From: CAJLIR01 sp964408085 | GTDB taxonomy: Bacteria; Bacillota_I; Bacilli_A; RF39; UBA660 | Direction of reading: 5' to 3' | Assembly: GCA_964408085.1 (NCBI GenBank) | Contig: CAYOYB010000004.1 | Coordinates: 1-64,000 of the forward strand | Length of the DNA stretch: 64,000 nt | Shown: positions 27,531 to 37,264 of the stretch, piece by piece | Layout: every line of letters begins with the position of its first letter | How positions within the stretch are numbered: the stretch's first letter is position 1 | Notes under the pieces: model-generated | Database searches by the model: none | The model's input: only the letters and a program-made list of their open reading frames with translations | What the model was told of the DNA's origin: nothing | Translations under genes and position numbers: made by a program

Positions 27531-28001
27531 TTATTCAAGAGTATCAAAATAATTTGAGCAATAATTCCAAAAGCAGAAAACACGGTTACTTTCACCATAA
27601 ACAGGTATTCTAAAATAATCACCAATAATTGGCATATCTATATATATATATGTTACAACACCAAATTTAACATACTGCCCATTATGAGCACGTGTCTCTT
27701 CAGATTTTGCATATACACAAAACCAATAATCAGGATTTAAATCATCCATAGGCTGCATACCACGGCGAAAATTGCAAGAACTTTTTGTATCAGTCTGATA
27801 ACCTATACTATAAAGGTAATCATTAATACTTTGAGCTGAATTTTCGTTATAACCCTCATATTTTTCAATAGCATTTATAATTCTATTATTAGCTTTAAAG
27901 GCCTTAGAGTAACTCATGGTTCCAGCCAGAATAGCAAAAGTTATTGTAATAAAAACAATTATAATATTATATAGTGCTATGCTACCAATACCTTCACGCA
28001 T
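27531..28001 (-). CDS. TadE-like pseudopilin, second copy
   Basis: 156 residues with the plan of its neighbour: MREG start, one hydrophobic helix (about 8-28), a helical stretch, and an outer domain with several Cys and the shared segment YIDMPIIGDYFRIPVYGES. The starts of both follow within 40 bases of the previous stop. Probably a minor pilus subunit exported through the Tad machine. Confidence 0.65.
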   Translation of the reverse strand: MREGIGSIALYNIIIVFITITFAILAGTMSYSKAFKANNRIINAIEKYEGYNENSAQSINDYLYSIGYQTDTKSSCNFRRGMQPMDDLNPDYWFCVYAKSEETRAHNGQYVKFGVVTYIYIDMPIIGDYFRIPVYGESNRVFCFWNYCSNYFDTLE

Positions 28002-28039
28002 AAGTTACTCCTCCTTATTTTAAAACTTAAAATTATTTA

Positions 28040-28291
28040 TTATTCTGTTGCTGCATCGCCTTTTCCAGAATTATTTAAACAAGTTTGATAACCAGTTTCA
28101 TCAAAATCACTGCTACCATTTGCTGCTTGACAAGAATTACCTTTCCAAACACCACCTGCATCAGTACAACAAGTCCTATTAGCTGTTGATTTCATCAAGC
28201 TATTAATTAATGGAGTTACTACAGCAACAATAACACCGATTAAAATAATAGCAACAACTGTTAAGTTTGCTTCTCCTGCTGCTTCTTTCAT
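28040..28291 (-). CDS. Flp-like small pilin
   Basis: 83 residues: MKEAAGEAN, then one hydrophobic helix (TVVAIILIGVIVAVVTPLI) and a polar tail with four Cys (TCC, NSC, QTC). Size and layout fit an Flp-type major pilin of Tad systems, except for the lack of a leader peptide and the Cys-rich outer part, which could form two disulfides. It has its own promoter (28325-28354) and a strong GGTGGTG ribosome binding site, as expected for a major subunit. Confidence 0.65.
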   Translation of the reverse strand: MKEAAGEANLTVVAIILIGVIVAVVTPLINSLMKSTANRTCCTDAGGVWKGNSCQAANGSSDFDETGYQTCLNNSGKGDAATE

Positions 28292-28324
28292 TATTTCACC
28301 ACCTTTAACTTATATACCATTTAT

Positions 28325-28354
28325 ATTATACCACATTTTAAAATGAATAATCAA
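28325..28354 (-). promoter_or_regulatory. Internal promoter before the Flp-like pilin gene
   Basis: On the minus strand TTGATT (28349-28354), 18 bases, TATAAT (28325-28330) with an extended TGG before it. It lies just after the tadC stop. Confidence 0.55.
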
Positions 28355-28357
28355 TAT

Positions 28358-29140
28358 TTAAAATTGCATCATCATCATCATTGCAAATAGCATTAATGCT
28401 AAGATTCCACCACCTGTAGCAAATAGCATTTGCATAGTCTTGTTTTCCATTTTTTCAAGACGATCTTTATATTTTTGTTCACGAGCCTTATTTTGTAAAT
28501 TAGAAACTGTTTTCGAAAACATCAATAATTGTTCATGCTTATTTTCTTGGCTTCCTAAACCAAGTCTATATAAAAGACGCATCATACGCATTGAATCACG
28601 AACTGGATATTCTTTAGCAAAGTCCATATATGGATCAACCGAAGAATCACCCTCTTCAATTCTAGCAACCATTCTTTCTAAACCTGGTTTAAACATTTCT
28701 GGAGCAGTTGCTATACTTCTATTTAAAGCAACTGGAACAGTGTAATGTTGAATTAATATTTCTAATCCCTTTAAATAATAAGGTAACATTAAATTGATTT
28801 TATATAAATTAGCATTATAAAATCTACGTAATTGTGTATATGGCATTTTAAATACTAAAAAACCTATAACTACTGCAAAAATGAAATATATAAAAGTAAA
28901 TTTACTCAAGAATAAGAAAATGAAGAATATAATCACTAAAAGTCCATTTCTTACTCTAATTCCAAATAACTTATTTACATCAACATCATTTCCATATCTA
29001 ATAGTTAGTAAAAACTTATAATCATCTTCCATCAAAAATCTAAAATAAGGTTCGGTATCATTAACAAATTTTCTTGTATCAATCTTTTTATTATATTCCA
29101 ATATAAATAAAATAATTATTGCTATAAATATAAAATTCAT
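28358..29140 (-). CDS. tadC: Tad pilus membrane protein TadC
   Basis: 260 residues of the T2SSF/GspF fold: two helices near the start, a cytoplasmic helical bundle (GLEILIQHYTVPVALNRSI, then a segment with YRLGLGSQENKHEQLLMF) and a final membrane helix rich in Met (LALMLFAMMMMMQF). TadB and TadC together form the inner-membrane platform of the Tad machine. Its start shares one base with the tadB stop. Confidence 0.8.
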   Translation of the reverse strand: MNFIFIAIIILFILEYNKKIDTRKFVNDTEPYFRFLMEDDYKFLLTIRYGNDVDVNKLFGIRVRNGLLVIIFFIFLFLSKFTFIYFIFAVVIGFLVFKMPYTQLRRFYNANLYKINLMLPYYLKGLEILIQHYTVPVALNRSIATAPEMFKPGLERMVARIEEGDSSVDPYMDFAKEYPVRDSMRMMRLLYRLGLGSQENKHEQLLMFSKTVSNLQNKAREQKYKDRLEKMENKTMQMLFATGGGILALMLFAMMMMMQF

Positions 29141-30042
29141 TATTCACCACCTACATTCTGATTATAATATTTTTCACCACTTAATAAGAAGAATGAATTA
29201 ATAACTATGATTAAATGAAGTAAAACTTGAACCATCCAATTATCAAGTAATTTAATATAGGAACTTACGCCTAACATAAATTGTACCATCATAACAAGTA
29301 AATATAGAATAACACCAAATTGTAAAAATTTTTTATGAAATTGAGCTCTATCCATACGATCTCGATAAACATTTTCAACAAGCATATCAATATCAAGAGA
29401 CATATTTTCTAAAGCTTCACCAGAATCTTTACTACCTTCATTAGTAATTTGTAAGAACAATTGATGCATATTTTTTACAATATAATAGTCATATTTTTCA
29501 TTCATATATTCTAATGCTTGATCAATTGTACCATTTTCATAAGCCATACTAATCATAAGTTCAACATCTGCTTTAACAGGATCTTCTAAAACTCCTGATT
29601 GTACAACACCTTCTAATGATTTAACAAAAGATTGAGTAACGGCAAATTCCATAATTGTATTTGTCGTATATACCTGGATTTGTTCAAAAATAAATTCACT
29701 ATATATTCTTTTGCATCTTAAATAGGTTATATATGGAATAACAGAAACAGCAATTAATGCATAAATAATGGAAATTACAATACTATAAAAATACATATAA
29801 GAAACCATAAATCCAAAAACTGCAAAAACTGTTATCTGAATTGCGTATTGTCTAGGTGTATAATCTTGGCCTAGCTCTTTAACCTTTTCTCTAATTATTT
29901 TAAATGAATATGGTGCAAATTTATCATAAATTAAGCCAATATTCTTAGTAATAAATTTATAAACATTATTACCAACATTACGTCTATATATTACAATAAA
30001 CGAAATTATTAGAGCTATCGCAATAAACATTATTGCATTCAT
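29140..30042 (-). CDS. tadB: Tad pilus membrane protein TadB
   Basis: 300 residues: an N-terminal helix, two further helices (about 70-110), a T2SSF-type helical bundle (VVQSGVLEDPVKADVELMISMAYE..., NEGSKDSGEALENMSLDID) and two C-terminal helices. The tandem arrangement with a second, slightly shorter T2SSF protein directly after the TadA ATPase defines the Tad platform pair. Close packing on both sides indicates co-transcription. Confidence 0.8.
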   Translation of the reverse strand: MNAIMFIAIALIISFIVIYRRNVGNNVYKFITKNIGLIYDKFAPYSFKIIREKVKELGQDYTPRQYAIQITVFAVFGFMVSYMYFYSIVISIIYALIAVSVIPYITYLRCKRIYSEFIFEQIQVYTTNTIMEFAVTQSFVKSLEGVVQSGVLEDPVKADVELMISMAYENGTIDQALEYMNEKYDYYIVKNMHQLFLQITNEGSKDSGEALENMSLDIDMLVENVYRDRMDRAQFHKKFLQFGVILYLLVMMVQFMLGVSSYIKLLDNWMVQVLLHLIIVINSFFLLSGEKYYNQNVGGE

Positions 30043-30057
30043 AATATTCCTCCCCTA

Positions 30058-31215
30058 CTATTCTGCTAATATTTCAACATTATCACTAATTTTTGAAACA
30101 TTTAAAGGTGCTACATTATTTAAATTAACATTTTGACTATTGTTAGAAACATATGTCTCACCACTTTTAATTATATCTTTTGGTAAAACAACACCCTGAG
30201 CATCTAGATAATCCAATAAATATTGACTTGGATTATTACGATAAACTTTTCCTTCGGTTGTTTTTCTATAGATTGTGTTATACTCAGCTTGATTATCCTT
30301 AGTTACATAAAATTCGGTTACTTCAGCAATTTCCCTTACAAATCTTTTAGTTGCTTTATCCTGATATCCTCTAATATAAACACCAATTTGAATATAACGA
30401 TAAATAGACTTTAAAAATTGATCAATATCTTGATTAGTTTCAAGCAAACTATACATACGGTTAGGAATTGAAGCTGCTTTATCAGCATGGATAGTTGATA
30501 AAATATAGTGCCCTGAAGAAATTGAGTTTCGAACAGCCATAACAGCTTCAGCACTACGTACTTCGGAAAGTAAAATCCACTTAGGATTCTGACGCATACA
30601 AGTTACTAAAACATCAGAATATGAAGCTATATTATTAGTCTTCATAGCTACAATATCACGATGTGGGAAAATCCTATCCAAATGCAGTTCCAATGTATCC
30701 TCGATTGTAATAATTTTTTCGTTTTCTTTAGTCTTTGAAGCTAAATATTTAACAAATTCAGTTTTACCAGAACCTGTTTCTCCACAAACAATTATATTAC
30801 AATGACCTAAAACACATTGTTCCAAAAAATCATGAATATCTAACGTAATATAGTTTTCGTTTAAAATTTTCTCTTTCTCTAAACGAATTTTAGCAGGTGT
30901 TTTACGAACAACCACCGCAATTCCATTTTTAGCAATCGATTCATGAACAAAATTTAAACGTAATTCAGCACTTTCAGCATCCAAGAATGGATGAGCCATA
31001 TTAAAGGTTTTACCCATAACATTTGAACATTGAAAGGCCAATTTTTCCATAAAAGCATTGTTTATTGCGGGATTCTCAATTCTGAAAATACCACGCGACA
31101 AAGTTTTTAACCAAACTTGACCACCATTACTATATGAAACATCGGTAATATCATCTTCCAATAGATATTCGCGCAATGGGCCGAAATCTATTGAAGAAAA
31201 CATATTATCATTCAT
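30058..31215 (-). CDS. tadA: Tad pilus assembly ATPase TadA (CpaF)
   Basis: 385 residues of the GspE/VirB11 secretion ATPase family. Walker A GETGSGKT (145-152), an Asp-box region with ITIEDTLEL, Walker B ILLSEVRS and a His-box SGHYILSTIHAD are all in place, so it should be active. It powers assembly of the Tad pilus. In a type IV secretion context the same family supplies VirB11, and no other VirB11 exists in the window. One ATPase could therefore serve both halves of the system. That shared use is inference. Confidence 0.93.
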   Translation of the reverse strand: MNDNMFSSIDFGPLREYLLEDDITDVSYSNGGQVWLKTLSRGIFRIENPAINNAFMEKLAFQCSNVMGKTFNMAHPFLDAESAELRLNFVHESIAKNGIAVVVRKTPAKIRLEKEKILNENYITLDIHDFLEQCVLGHCNIIVCGETGSGKTEFVKYLASKTKENEKIITIEDTLELHLDRIFPHRDIVAMKTNNIASYSDVLVTCMRQNPKWILLSEVRSAEAVMAVRNSISSGHYILSTIHADKAASIPNRMYSLLETNQDIDQFLKSIYRYIQIGVYIRGYQDKATKRFVREIAEVTEFYVTKDNQAEYNTIYRKTTEGKVYRNNPSQYLLDYLDAQGVVLPKDIIKSGETYVSNNSQNVNLNNVAPLNVSKISDNVEILAE

Positions 31216-31217
31216 AA

Positions 31218-32045
31218 TTACTCACCAAGATTATTATCATCAAGATTATTATCAGTGTTGTCAGTAGGAGTTTCATCAATTACAACTGTATGTGCATTAA
31301 TAAAATCTCTTAAATATTGTGTACTAACTTCTGTAACTAATTCTTCATCATCAATTGTCGTTCCATGTGGAACTGGGAATAAAACTACAGATTTACTTGA
31401 TAAATAACTAGCTTTTCTTAGTAATATATGTAAATCTTCAGTTACACCAAAATATAAATAAGCTGGAGTTCTTTTTGAACTCATATCTTCAAAAACATTA
31501 TTTCCTGATGAATCTTTTACAGCTAAAACTTGAATATTTTCCAATAATCTACCAACCATGATTTCTCCATTATCATCAACAGCCTTCATATAGATATCTA
31601 CATAGCTGTCTGGAACAATTGAGTTACCATAAGTAGTAGCCATACTTACAGGAAAGTTATATGGAATTTCTCCCTCTTTAATATTAGTAAATAAAGCATC
31701 TGGCATATCATCAGCACTAACAACTACTCCACTATAGAACATACTACCAGCTGGAATTACAGTATTAATTGCTGAATATTTACCAACAATTGACCCTTCA
31801 GATCTAATAACGTTTTCTGAAACTGCAACAGATGGAATGCTAACATATTTAATCATATCTTTAGTAATCAAAGTTCTAGGTTGAATTGTTACCTTTGCAG
31901 TTGGAATCCTTACAGGACTAGTAGCTTTTTTAATTTGTGAATTATAACCAAAATAGATAATCGCAATTACAAGAATTACTCCTAATATTGTGACAGTATT
32001 TTTGTTTGTAAAAAATCTTTTTATAGAAATTATAATATTATTCAT
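31218..32045 (-). CDS. cpaB: CpaB/RcpC-like SAF-domain protein
   Basis: 275 residues: one N-terminal membrane helix (about 18-33), then a SAF-type domain with TAKVTIQPRTLITKDMIKYV and GKYSAINTVIPAGSMFY, the signature of CpaB/RcpC Flp pilus assembly proteins. A second domain and an acidic Asp/Asn-rich end follow. In Gram-negatives CpaB links the secretin to the wall; here, with one membrane, it likely contacts peptidoglycan. It is 2 bases before tadA. Confidence 0.82.
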   Translation of the reverse strand: MNNIIISIKRFFTNKNTVTILGVILVIAIIYFGYNSQIKKATSPVRIPTAKVTIQPRTLITKDMIKYVSIPSVAVSENVIRSEGSIVGKYSAINTVIPAGSMFYSGVVVSADDMPDALFTNIKEGEIPYNFPVSMATTYGNSIVPDSYVDIYMKAVDDNGEIMVGRLLENIQVLAVKDSSGNNVFEDMSSKRTPAYLYFGVTEDLHILLRKASYLSSKSVVLFPVPHGTTIDDEELVTEVSTQYLRDFINAHTVVIDETPTDNTDNNLDDNNLGE

Positions 32046-32072
32046 ATTTTTTCCTCTCTTCCTTCTTTTTTA

Positions 32073-32474
32073 TTAATAAGGTGTCTCTAATATAGCATCA
32101 AGTGTATTCGTTAAATCAAATGAAATTATTTCATTAGTTATACTAGAATTTAAGCTACTAGACACTCGCACACTAACCTTAGGTGGTTCTTCATTAATAT
32201 CCACTATATCAATTTTATATGTTCTAGATAAATTTGCATTTTCTGCAAAACGACGATAAAAATTTTCAATAAATTTTTCCGCATCAATCCTAATCTCTCC
32301 AGTTGTATGATAAGTAGGTAAATCAAATGCATCGTACATCGCAGCTTCAGTAGTTTCCTTTAATAAAGTATAATTATGTTCTTCTGTATTGGTCAAGGAT
32401 TGGAATAGATAGATAAAGAAAATCATCAATATTCCTACACCTACAACCAAAATTCCCCAAAACGATTCCTTCAT
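32073..32474 (-). CDS. Pseudopilin-like protein, single membrane helix
   Basis: 133 residues: MKESFWG start, one hydrophobic helix (about 8-25), and an extracytoplasmic domain (TGEIRIDAEKFIENFYRRFAENANL). The MKES start equals that of the TadE-like proteins in this operon. The fold is not recognised. It lies between the giant Cys-rich secreted protein and the CpaB-like protein. Confidence 0.6.
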   Translation of the reverse strand: MKESFWGILVVGVGILMIFFIYLFQSLTNTEEHNYTLLKETTEAAMYDAFDLPTYHTTGEIRIDAEKFIENFYRRFAENANLSRTYKIDIVDINEEPPKVSVRVSSSLNSSITNEIISFDLTNTLDAILETPY

Positions 32475-32486
32475 TTGATTCTCCCC

Positions 32487-35400
32487 TTATCTAGTCTTTA
32501 AAATATCACTAAATCTATCATCATTAGTAATTTTAATAGAAAAATTTCCACCATAACTAACGGCAATATTTTCTAATTCTTCATGGATAAATAAACTATA
32601 TCCTCCACCATAAGTACCTGGTGAATTGCTTGGATAAATAAGTGTACCCTTTAAATAATCGCCATCCATGCTATCATGATTGTCTTTTCTAATTTCTTTA
32701 ATTGCTGCTGGTGTTAATGTTAGACTATATAAAGGTTCTAAAGAATAAACTCCCATACCATTAGCACCTCTATTTTCTGTAATTATAGACTCTTTCCCAC
32801 TCCAATTTTTACCTGGAATTCTTGAACTACCATCAGCGCCTGGGAAAGGATTATCTAAGTCAATTAATCGATAAATAACATTTAATCCTGCAACATCTCC
32901 ACATTCTGGAACTGGCTTACCATCAACTATGCATTCACCATAATCACCAATATCATCATCATCGTCATCATCACAAGGTGGATCTACACATATTCCATCA
33001 TCATCGTCATCATCACAAGGTGGATTTACACATATTCCATCATCATCAGGTGACGCTATAATTCTATTTTTAACAACAAAACGACAAATACCATATGGGT
33101 CACCATATATACATTCCCCGCCAGTACATTCCTCTATACCTAAATCATCAACAATTGTATCAAAATGACCTTCACCGTTTTCATCAACACTTCCTAAAAT
33201 CCAATATTTTAAACCAATAGGATATAAACCAGAGCCATTCATAAATTCTACAGACAATGTTCCATCTGGTAATTCTTGATAATTATTATATGTTTCTTTA
33301 AAACTTTTATATGAAACTTCTCTTACGCATGAACAAGAGCCATCGTCTCCTCTATCTCTTACTTCACCATCTTTGCATATACAAGCATTTATTTTTTCAT
33401 TTAATCGATATAAATCAGAAGTTGATATATAGCTAACATAAACTGTATTCCATAGTTCTTTTGAAGAATAATCAAATGGAGGGCCAGCCTCTATAAATCC
33501 TGAACATCTACTAAAGCTATCTACATTCAACATTTTTACATTACCAAAAGCATAACGATTACCTAAATCAGCATTAGGATCAACTGGTTTTACTGCACCA
33601 GCTCCACAAACACCTTCGTAATCTTCTGTCGCACCAGGAACCCACGAAGCATCATTAATTAAACAGGTTATACCATCATCACGTTCAGACATAGTAAACA
33701 CATGTTCTGTGTTACATTCATCATTATTGTCTACACATGCATAATTTACGCCAAACCCACCAGCACCATTAATCTTTTCAATATCAGTAGGAGTAGAATA
33801 AGTATGCACATCAAATAGTGTTTGATATTCTAATTCTATATTCATATCCAAAAGAATATTACCAGATTGATGGCATTCTAAAACATTATTAAATATTTCC
33901 GCTGTTTTTGGAGAAAAGCCTTCTACATTAGCCTTATAATTAGCTAAATGTTCTTCACAAACTTGAACTTGTGATTTAACAAAATGCTGACCAAGCGAAC
34001 CACAAGAAGGACTATAAGCAGTACCTCCTATAAAAGCATACCAATGTTGAGCATCTTTACCAGTTAACTCCTTTGTGCACACATAGTTAGGTTTCCAACC
34101 ACATATATATTGTTCTGAATGAGTATGACCATTTTGATCTGTGACTGACTTTGTACAGTATATAGGGCATTGACCAGCTTGACCAGCTTCTATACAAACA
34201 CTAGTAGGAGCACAATGATCTTCATATTCGCTCGCATAAGCATTACAATTCGCAAAATCTCCATCTGTAACTGGTTGTACCCCCCATTTGTCATTACAAG
34301 TCAAATTTGCTAAATCAGCAGCAGCATCCCTAGCAGCCTTACTATATTCCTGATAATTATCAATAGCTTTATCCAAATCAATATCAACGGCACAAATTTT
34401 TGCCCCAGTAGCTTTAGCAATATCATTTTCTGAATCTTTAATTGTCCATTTGAAATATCTACCAGCTTCTACATAAGGATAATTATCTGGCAAATCAACT
34501 TCAAAAACTTCTTGGCAATGAATTTTACAATAGTCATTTATTTTAGTTGAATAACGAGCATCATTTGAATAAGCCACAGCTAAAAAAGTATTATCAGAAA
34601 AATCATTAGCGATGTTCATTACCCAATCTGCTGGTAGCTTTCCATCAACAATTGCTTTTTCAATTTTTTCTGTAGTATTATATTGTGCAAATTGTCCACC
34701 ACTACTATTAAATACACCATCTCTAAAATAAGACGTATTATTTGTATTATCATCATCACAATAATTTACAATAATTTCTGGTTCTAGATTTGGCACACTA
34801 CAATTAGTTTTATTTCCACAATACTCTTCAAACAAATCCTGTTTATCTGCCCAATAGTCACTGTACGATTTTCTTTCAGTTCCATCACAAATTGGAACTC
34901 CTGTATCCTCACAGCAAGAATCAATAGCTGATGGTATACAGCATGGTTTACAATATAGTTCAAAGAAATCTTGTTTATCTTCCCAATATTTCTCTGCAGG
35001 CTCACAAGCTTCTACTGTACCATCTTCACTTATATCACCAGTTTCATAACAGCAATAAGGATCATCTGGATGAAAATTATCACCAGCATTTGTTACACAA
35101 GCTTCATATTCTCTATAATCGGTGTAATCTTCTGGTTTGCCACATGGCACACAACATCCTTTTGGTTCATCACAATTTTTTGCAGCCTTTCCAAGCCATA
35201 CTAATTGCATAGAAGATCCCCATGGATTTCCATTGCTGTCTTTAGCCTTACCAGCAAATATATCCATTCTGTTAGAAGGCTCATTCCCCGCATTATTGCT
35301 AGTAGGTTGTGAAGTAAAATATGCATATATTGAACCATTCGATTTAAGTTGATATTTCAACGAATCATTATCTTCTTGATTAGTAAGATACATATTTATC

Positions 35401-36122
35401 AAATTTCGATATACTGAACCACCAAAATTATTTTTATATGTATTTGTACTTATTTCACCAGCAGCATGAGATGCAGCGAAAAAGTTAGCAGCTTCTGTAC
35501 CAGAAAAAACATAATATACATAATTATCATCATGCATTCTAACCAACGGTTCAATCAATACATACGTCTTTTTTAATTCTTCGCACTCATTATTTTCTAC
35601 ATATTTGCAAACATCAAATCCAACATCATTTAAAAAATCTGGGTTCTTACATGAATCTCCATTGACCTCCCTATCGATAATATTCTCTAAGGTAATATGT
35701 TTTGTACTCCAACTTCCTGTACCCGCACCACTGATATGATTTGCATCATATAGCAAATTTCCTACTGCATCAGTTCCATAAGTGTATGGGCCAAAATTCT
35801 GCAATGGTGTATAGCCAAGACCACCTTGATTTACAATGGCCGTCTTATATGTAGCACCAGGCATTTGTTTGATTGTAGATGAAGAAAATGAAGACTGCCA
35901 ATAGTCAATTGTTCTTTCTGACTTTCTATTTCCATTTTCATCAACTACAGTAATACGAACACCATAATCACCATCGCCAGAAATACGAAGTCCTGTACTA
36001 ACATTGGTAGTTGTTCCACCTGTTATAGCATTACCATTACTATCAACATCCACATCCGCCTTTACAGCAAATGGTATCACTAATAAAATTATTAATATTA
36101 TGTTATAAAAAACTTTTTTCAT
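32487..36122 (-). CDS. Giant Cys-rich secreted protein
   Basis: 1211 residues. A cleavable signal peptide (about 1-22, ending in VKA) and then a wholly extracytoplasmic chain with dozens of Cys, many in close groups (CCVPC, CCYE, CCIPS, CCED). A tandem 14-residue repeat (GICVNPPCDDDDD type) lies about 140-180 residues before the end. There is no C-terminal sorting motif or membrane anchor, so it is released or held by the pilus. I do not recognise a domain. Its place in the pilus/secretion operon, together with length and disulfide potential, makes it a candidate tip adhesin or exported substrate. Confidence 0.7.
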   Translation of the reverse strand: MKKVFYNIILIILLVIPFAVKADVDVDSNGNAITGGTTTNVSTGLRISGDGDYGVRITVVDENGNRKSERTIDYWQSSFSSSTIKQMPGATYKTAIVNQGGLGYTPLQNFGPYTYGTDAVGNLLYDANHISGAGTGSWSTKHITLENIIDREVNGDSCKNPDFLNDVGFDVCKYVENNECEELKKTYVLIEPLVRMHDDNYVYYVFSGTEAANFFAASHAAGEISTNTYKNNFGGSVYRNLINMYLTNQEDNDSLKYQLKSNGSIYAYFTSQPTSNNAGNEPSNRMDIFAGKAKDSNGNPWGSSMQLVWLGKAAKNCDEPKGCCVPCGKPEDYTDYREYEACVTNAGDNFHPDDPYCCYETGDISEDGTVEACEPAEKYWEDKQDFFELYCKPCCIPSAIDSCCEDTGVPICDGTERKSYSDYWADKQDLFEEYCGNKTNCSVPNLEPEIIVNYCDDDNTNNTSYFRDGVFNSSGGQFAQYNTTEKIEKAIVDGKLPADWVMNIANDFSDNTFLAVAYSNDARYSTKINDYCKIHCQEVFEVDLPDNYPYVEAGRYFKWTIKDSENDIAKATGAKICAVDIDLDKAIDNYQEYSKAARDAAADLANLTCNDKWGVQPVTDGDFANCNAYASEYEDHCAPTSVCIEAGQAGQCPIYCTKSVTDQNGHTHSEQYICGWKPNYVCTKELTGKDAQHWYAFIGGTAYSPSCGSLGQHFVKSQVQVCEEHLANYKANVEGFSPKTAEIFNNVLECHQSGNILLDMNIELEYQTLFDVHTYSTPTDIEKINGAGGFGVNYACVDNNDECNTEHVFTMSERDDGITCLINDASWVPGATEDYEGVCGAGAVKPVDPNADLGNRYAFGNVKMLNVDSFSRCSGFIEAGPPFDYSSKELWNTVYVSYISTSDLYRLNEKINACICKDGEVRDRGDDGSCSCVREVSYKSFKETYNNYQELPDGTLSVEFMNGSGLYPIGLKYWILGSVDENGEGHFDTIVDDLGIEECTGGECIYGDPYGICRFVVKNRIIASPDDDGICVNPPCDDDDDDGICVDPPCDDDDDDDIGDYGECIVDGKPVPECGDVAGLNVIYRLIDLDNPFPGADGSSRIPGKNWSGKESIITENRGANGMGVYSLEPLYSLTLTPAAIKEIRKDNHDSMDGDYLKGTLIYPSNSPGTYGGGYSLFIHEELENIAVSYGGNFSIKITNDDRFSDILKTR
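32955..33038. repeat. Two tandem 42-base repeats in the giant protein gene
   Basis: Two nearly identical units (32955-32996 and 32997-33038) differing at one base within the TTTACACATATTCC part, with the start of a third. They encode GICV(D/N)PPC plus an Asp run. Unequal exchange here could change the number of acidic Cys repeats in the protein. Confidence 0.8.
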
Positions 36123-36134
36123 TTTTTCACCCCC

Positions 36135-36602
36135 CTATGAGCAAGTCATTCCTTCTCCAATATAATAATCAACTGTATAATTGATATTAAAATTGTCATT
36201 ACTATCGCAGAAATTCAAATAAAAAGGTTCAATTTCTAATAATTTTTCTTTATTGATTTTTGAGAAATCAATTGTTAATTCTATATTAAGTTCATTATTA
36301 GATATATTGTCACTATATTCAAATCCATCAATTTCTTTAAATTTTTCAAAGTAGCTTTGTTTATAAGTTTGCATATTTTCTAATGTTGTGACATTATCAC
36401 TTGAATACTTTTCTGTTCTTGTATACTTAATTAACTTATCAGAACTTGATTCAAAATTATACTTAACATCATAAGTATAATCTTCATTAATAGCTTGATG
36501 TGAACATTGATGAGATTTAATTTCCTCTTTTTTACTACAACCACATCCACTAATAAATAATGCTAATACTAGGAAATTAAGAACAATTATTGCTTTTTTC
36601 AT
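36135..36602 (-). CDS. Lipoprotein, YehR/DUF1307-like layout
   Basis: 155 residues. Lipoprotein signal peptide with lipobox ISGC (Cys20) followed by CSKKEE. The mature part starts and ends with Cys pairs (GEGMTCS) and has alternating beta and helical stretches similar to the lipoprotein at 50032 and the protein at 47428. The function is unknown. It sits between two secreted proteins of the operon with 12-15 base gaps, so it is part of the same transcript. Confidence 0.65.
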   Translation of the reverse strand: MKKAIIVLNFLVLALFISGCGCSKKEEIKSHQCSHQAINEDYTYDVKYNFESSSDKLIKYTRTEKYSSDNVTTLENMQTYKQSYFEKFKEIDGFEYSDNISNNELNIELTIDFSKINKEKLLEIEPFYLNFCDSNDNFNINYTVDYYIGEGMTCS

Positions 36603-36616
36603 TTTTTCACCCTTTT

Positions 36617-37264
36617 CTAAAATCCAAATGTATCTTTCTTATAATGAACAATTTTAATAATTATTATTATAATTGCTATTCCAATTGCGATATATAATCC
36701 ATACATACTTATAAAACTCATTGCCAAATCTATAACACTAATTTCTTTATTAATTTTAGAATCATCTATAATTCCATTTTTTTCTTTATAGTCATTAACT
36801 TTCTTTATGAATTCATTCCTTGATAATGAATGTGACACCCATTTTTGACACAATTCAAATTCTTTAGCATTATCACATACACTTAATTTATAAAAAGGAT
36901 TGTATGTAGGTGTTGTTGCATATAAACTACCAACGTTTTGATTAATACAAGAATTAGTCCCATAAAAATTAAATGTATAGCTTTGCCCATCAGAATAATT
37001 ATTTAAAACTATTTCATTATTAACTAAATCATAAGTTCGATAAATATTACCAAACGGATCTCTAAAATAAAGTTCTGGATTCAAATTGCTAAATTTAATT
37101 GAAAATACTGCATTATCTTGAACCATCTGATAATCATAACTAACATTAATATTAGATATAATTTTTTTTAATCTTGCTTTATCTGTAGAAGAACAAGATG
37201 CATAAACACTATTAGGAAATAAACATAATAATATTAAAATAAGTATATATTTAAATTGCTTCAT
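36617..37264 (-). CDS. Secreted protein with C-terminal membrane helix
   Basis: 215 residues from the ATG at 37264 (GAGGTGG before it); the longer frame starts with TTG and has no binding site. Signal peptide ending at VYA, an outer domain with Cys at both ends (CSSTDKARLKKI..., CDNAKEFELCQKW), and a closing helix (MSFISMYGLYIAIGIAIIIIIIKIV) with a short cytoplasmic tail. The family is not recognised. A promoter-like pair TTGATT/TATAAT (37282-37310) overlaps its leader but would start transcription inside the binding site, so I doubt it is used. Confidence 0.65.
   Translation of the reverse strand: MKQFKYILILILLCLFPNSVYASCSSTDKARLKKIISNINVSYDYQMVQDNAVFSIKFSNLNPELYFRDPFGNIYRTYDLVNNEIVLNNYSDGQSYTFNFYGTNSCINQNVGSLYATTPTYNPFYKLSVCDNAKEFELCQKWVSHSLSRNEFIKKVNDYKEKNGIIDDSKINKEISVIDLAMSFISMYGLYIAIGIAIIIIIIKIVHYKKDTFGF

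Noticed and set aside
32950..33055. A CRISPR-like array
   Set aside because: The repeat is two coding units of 42 bases in direct contact within a reading frame, without spacers.
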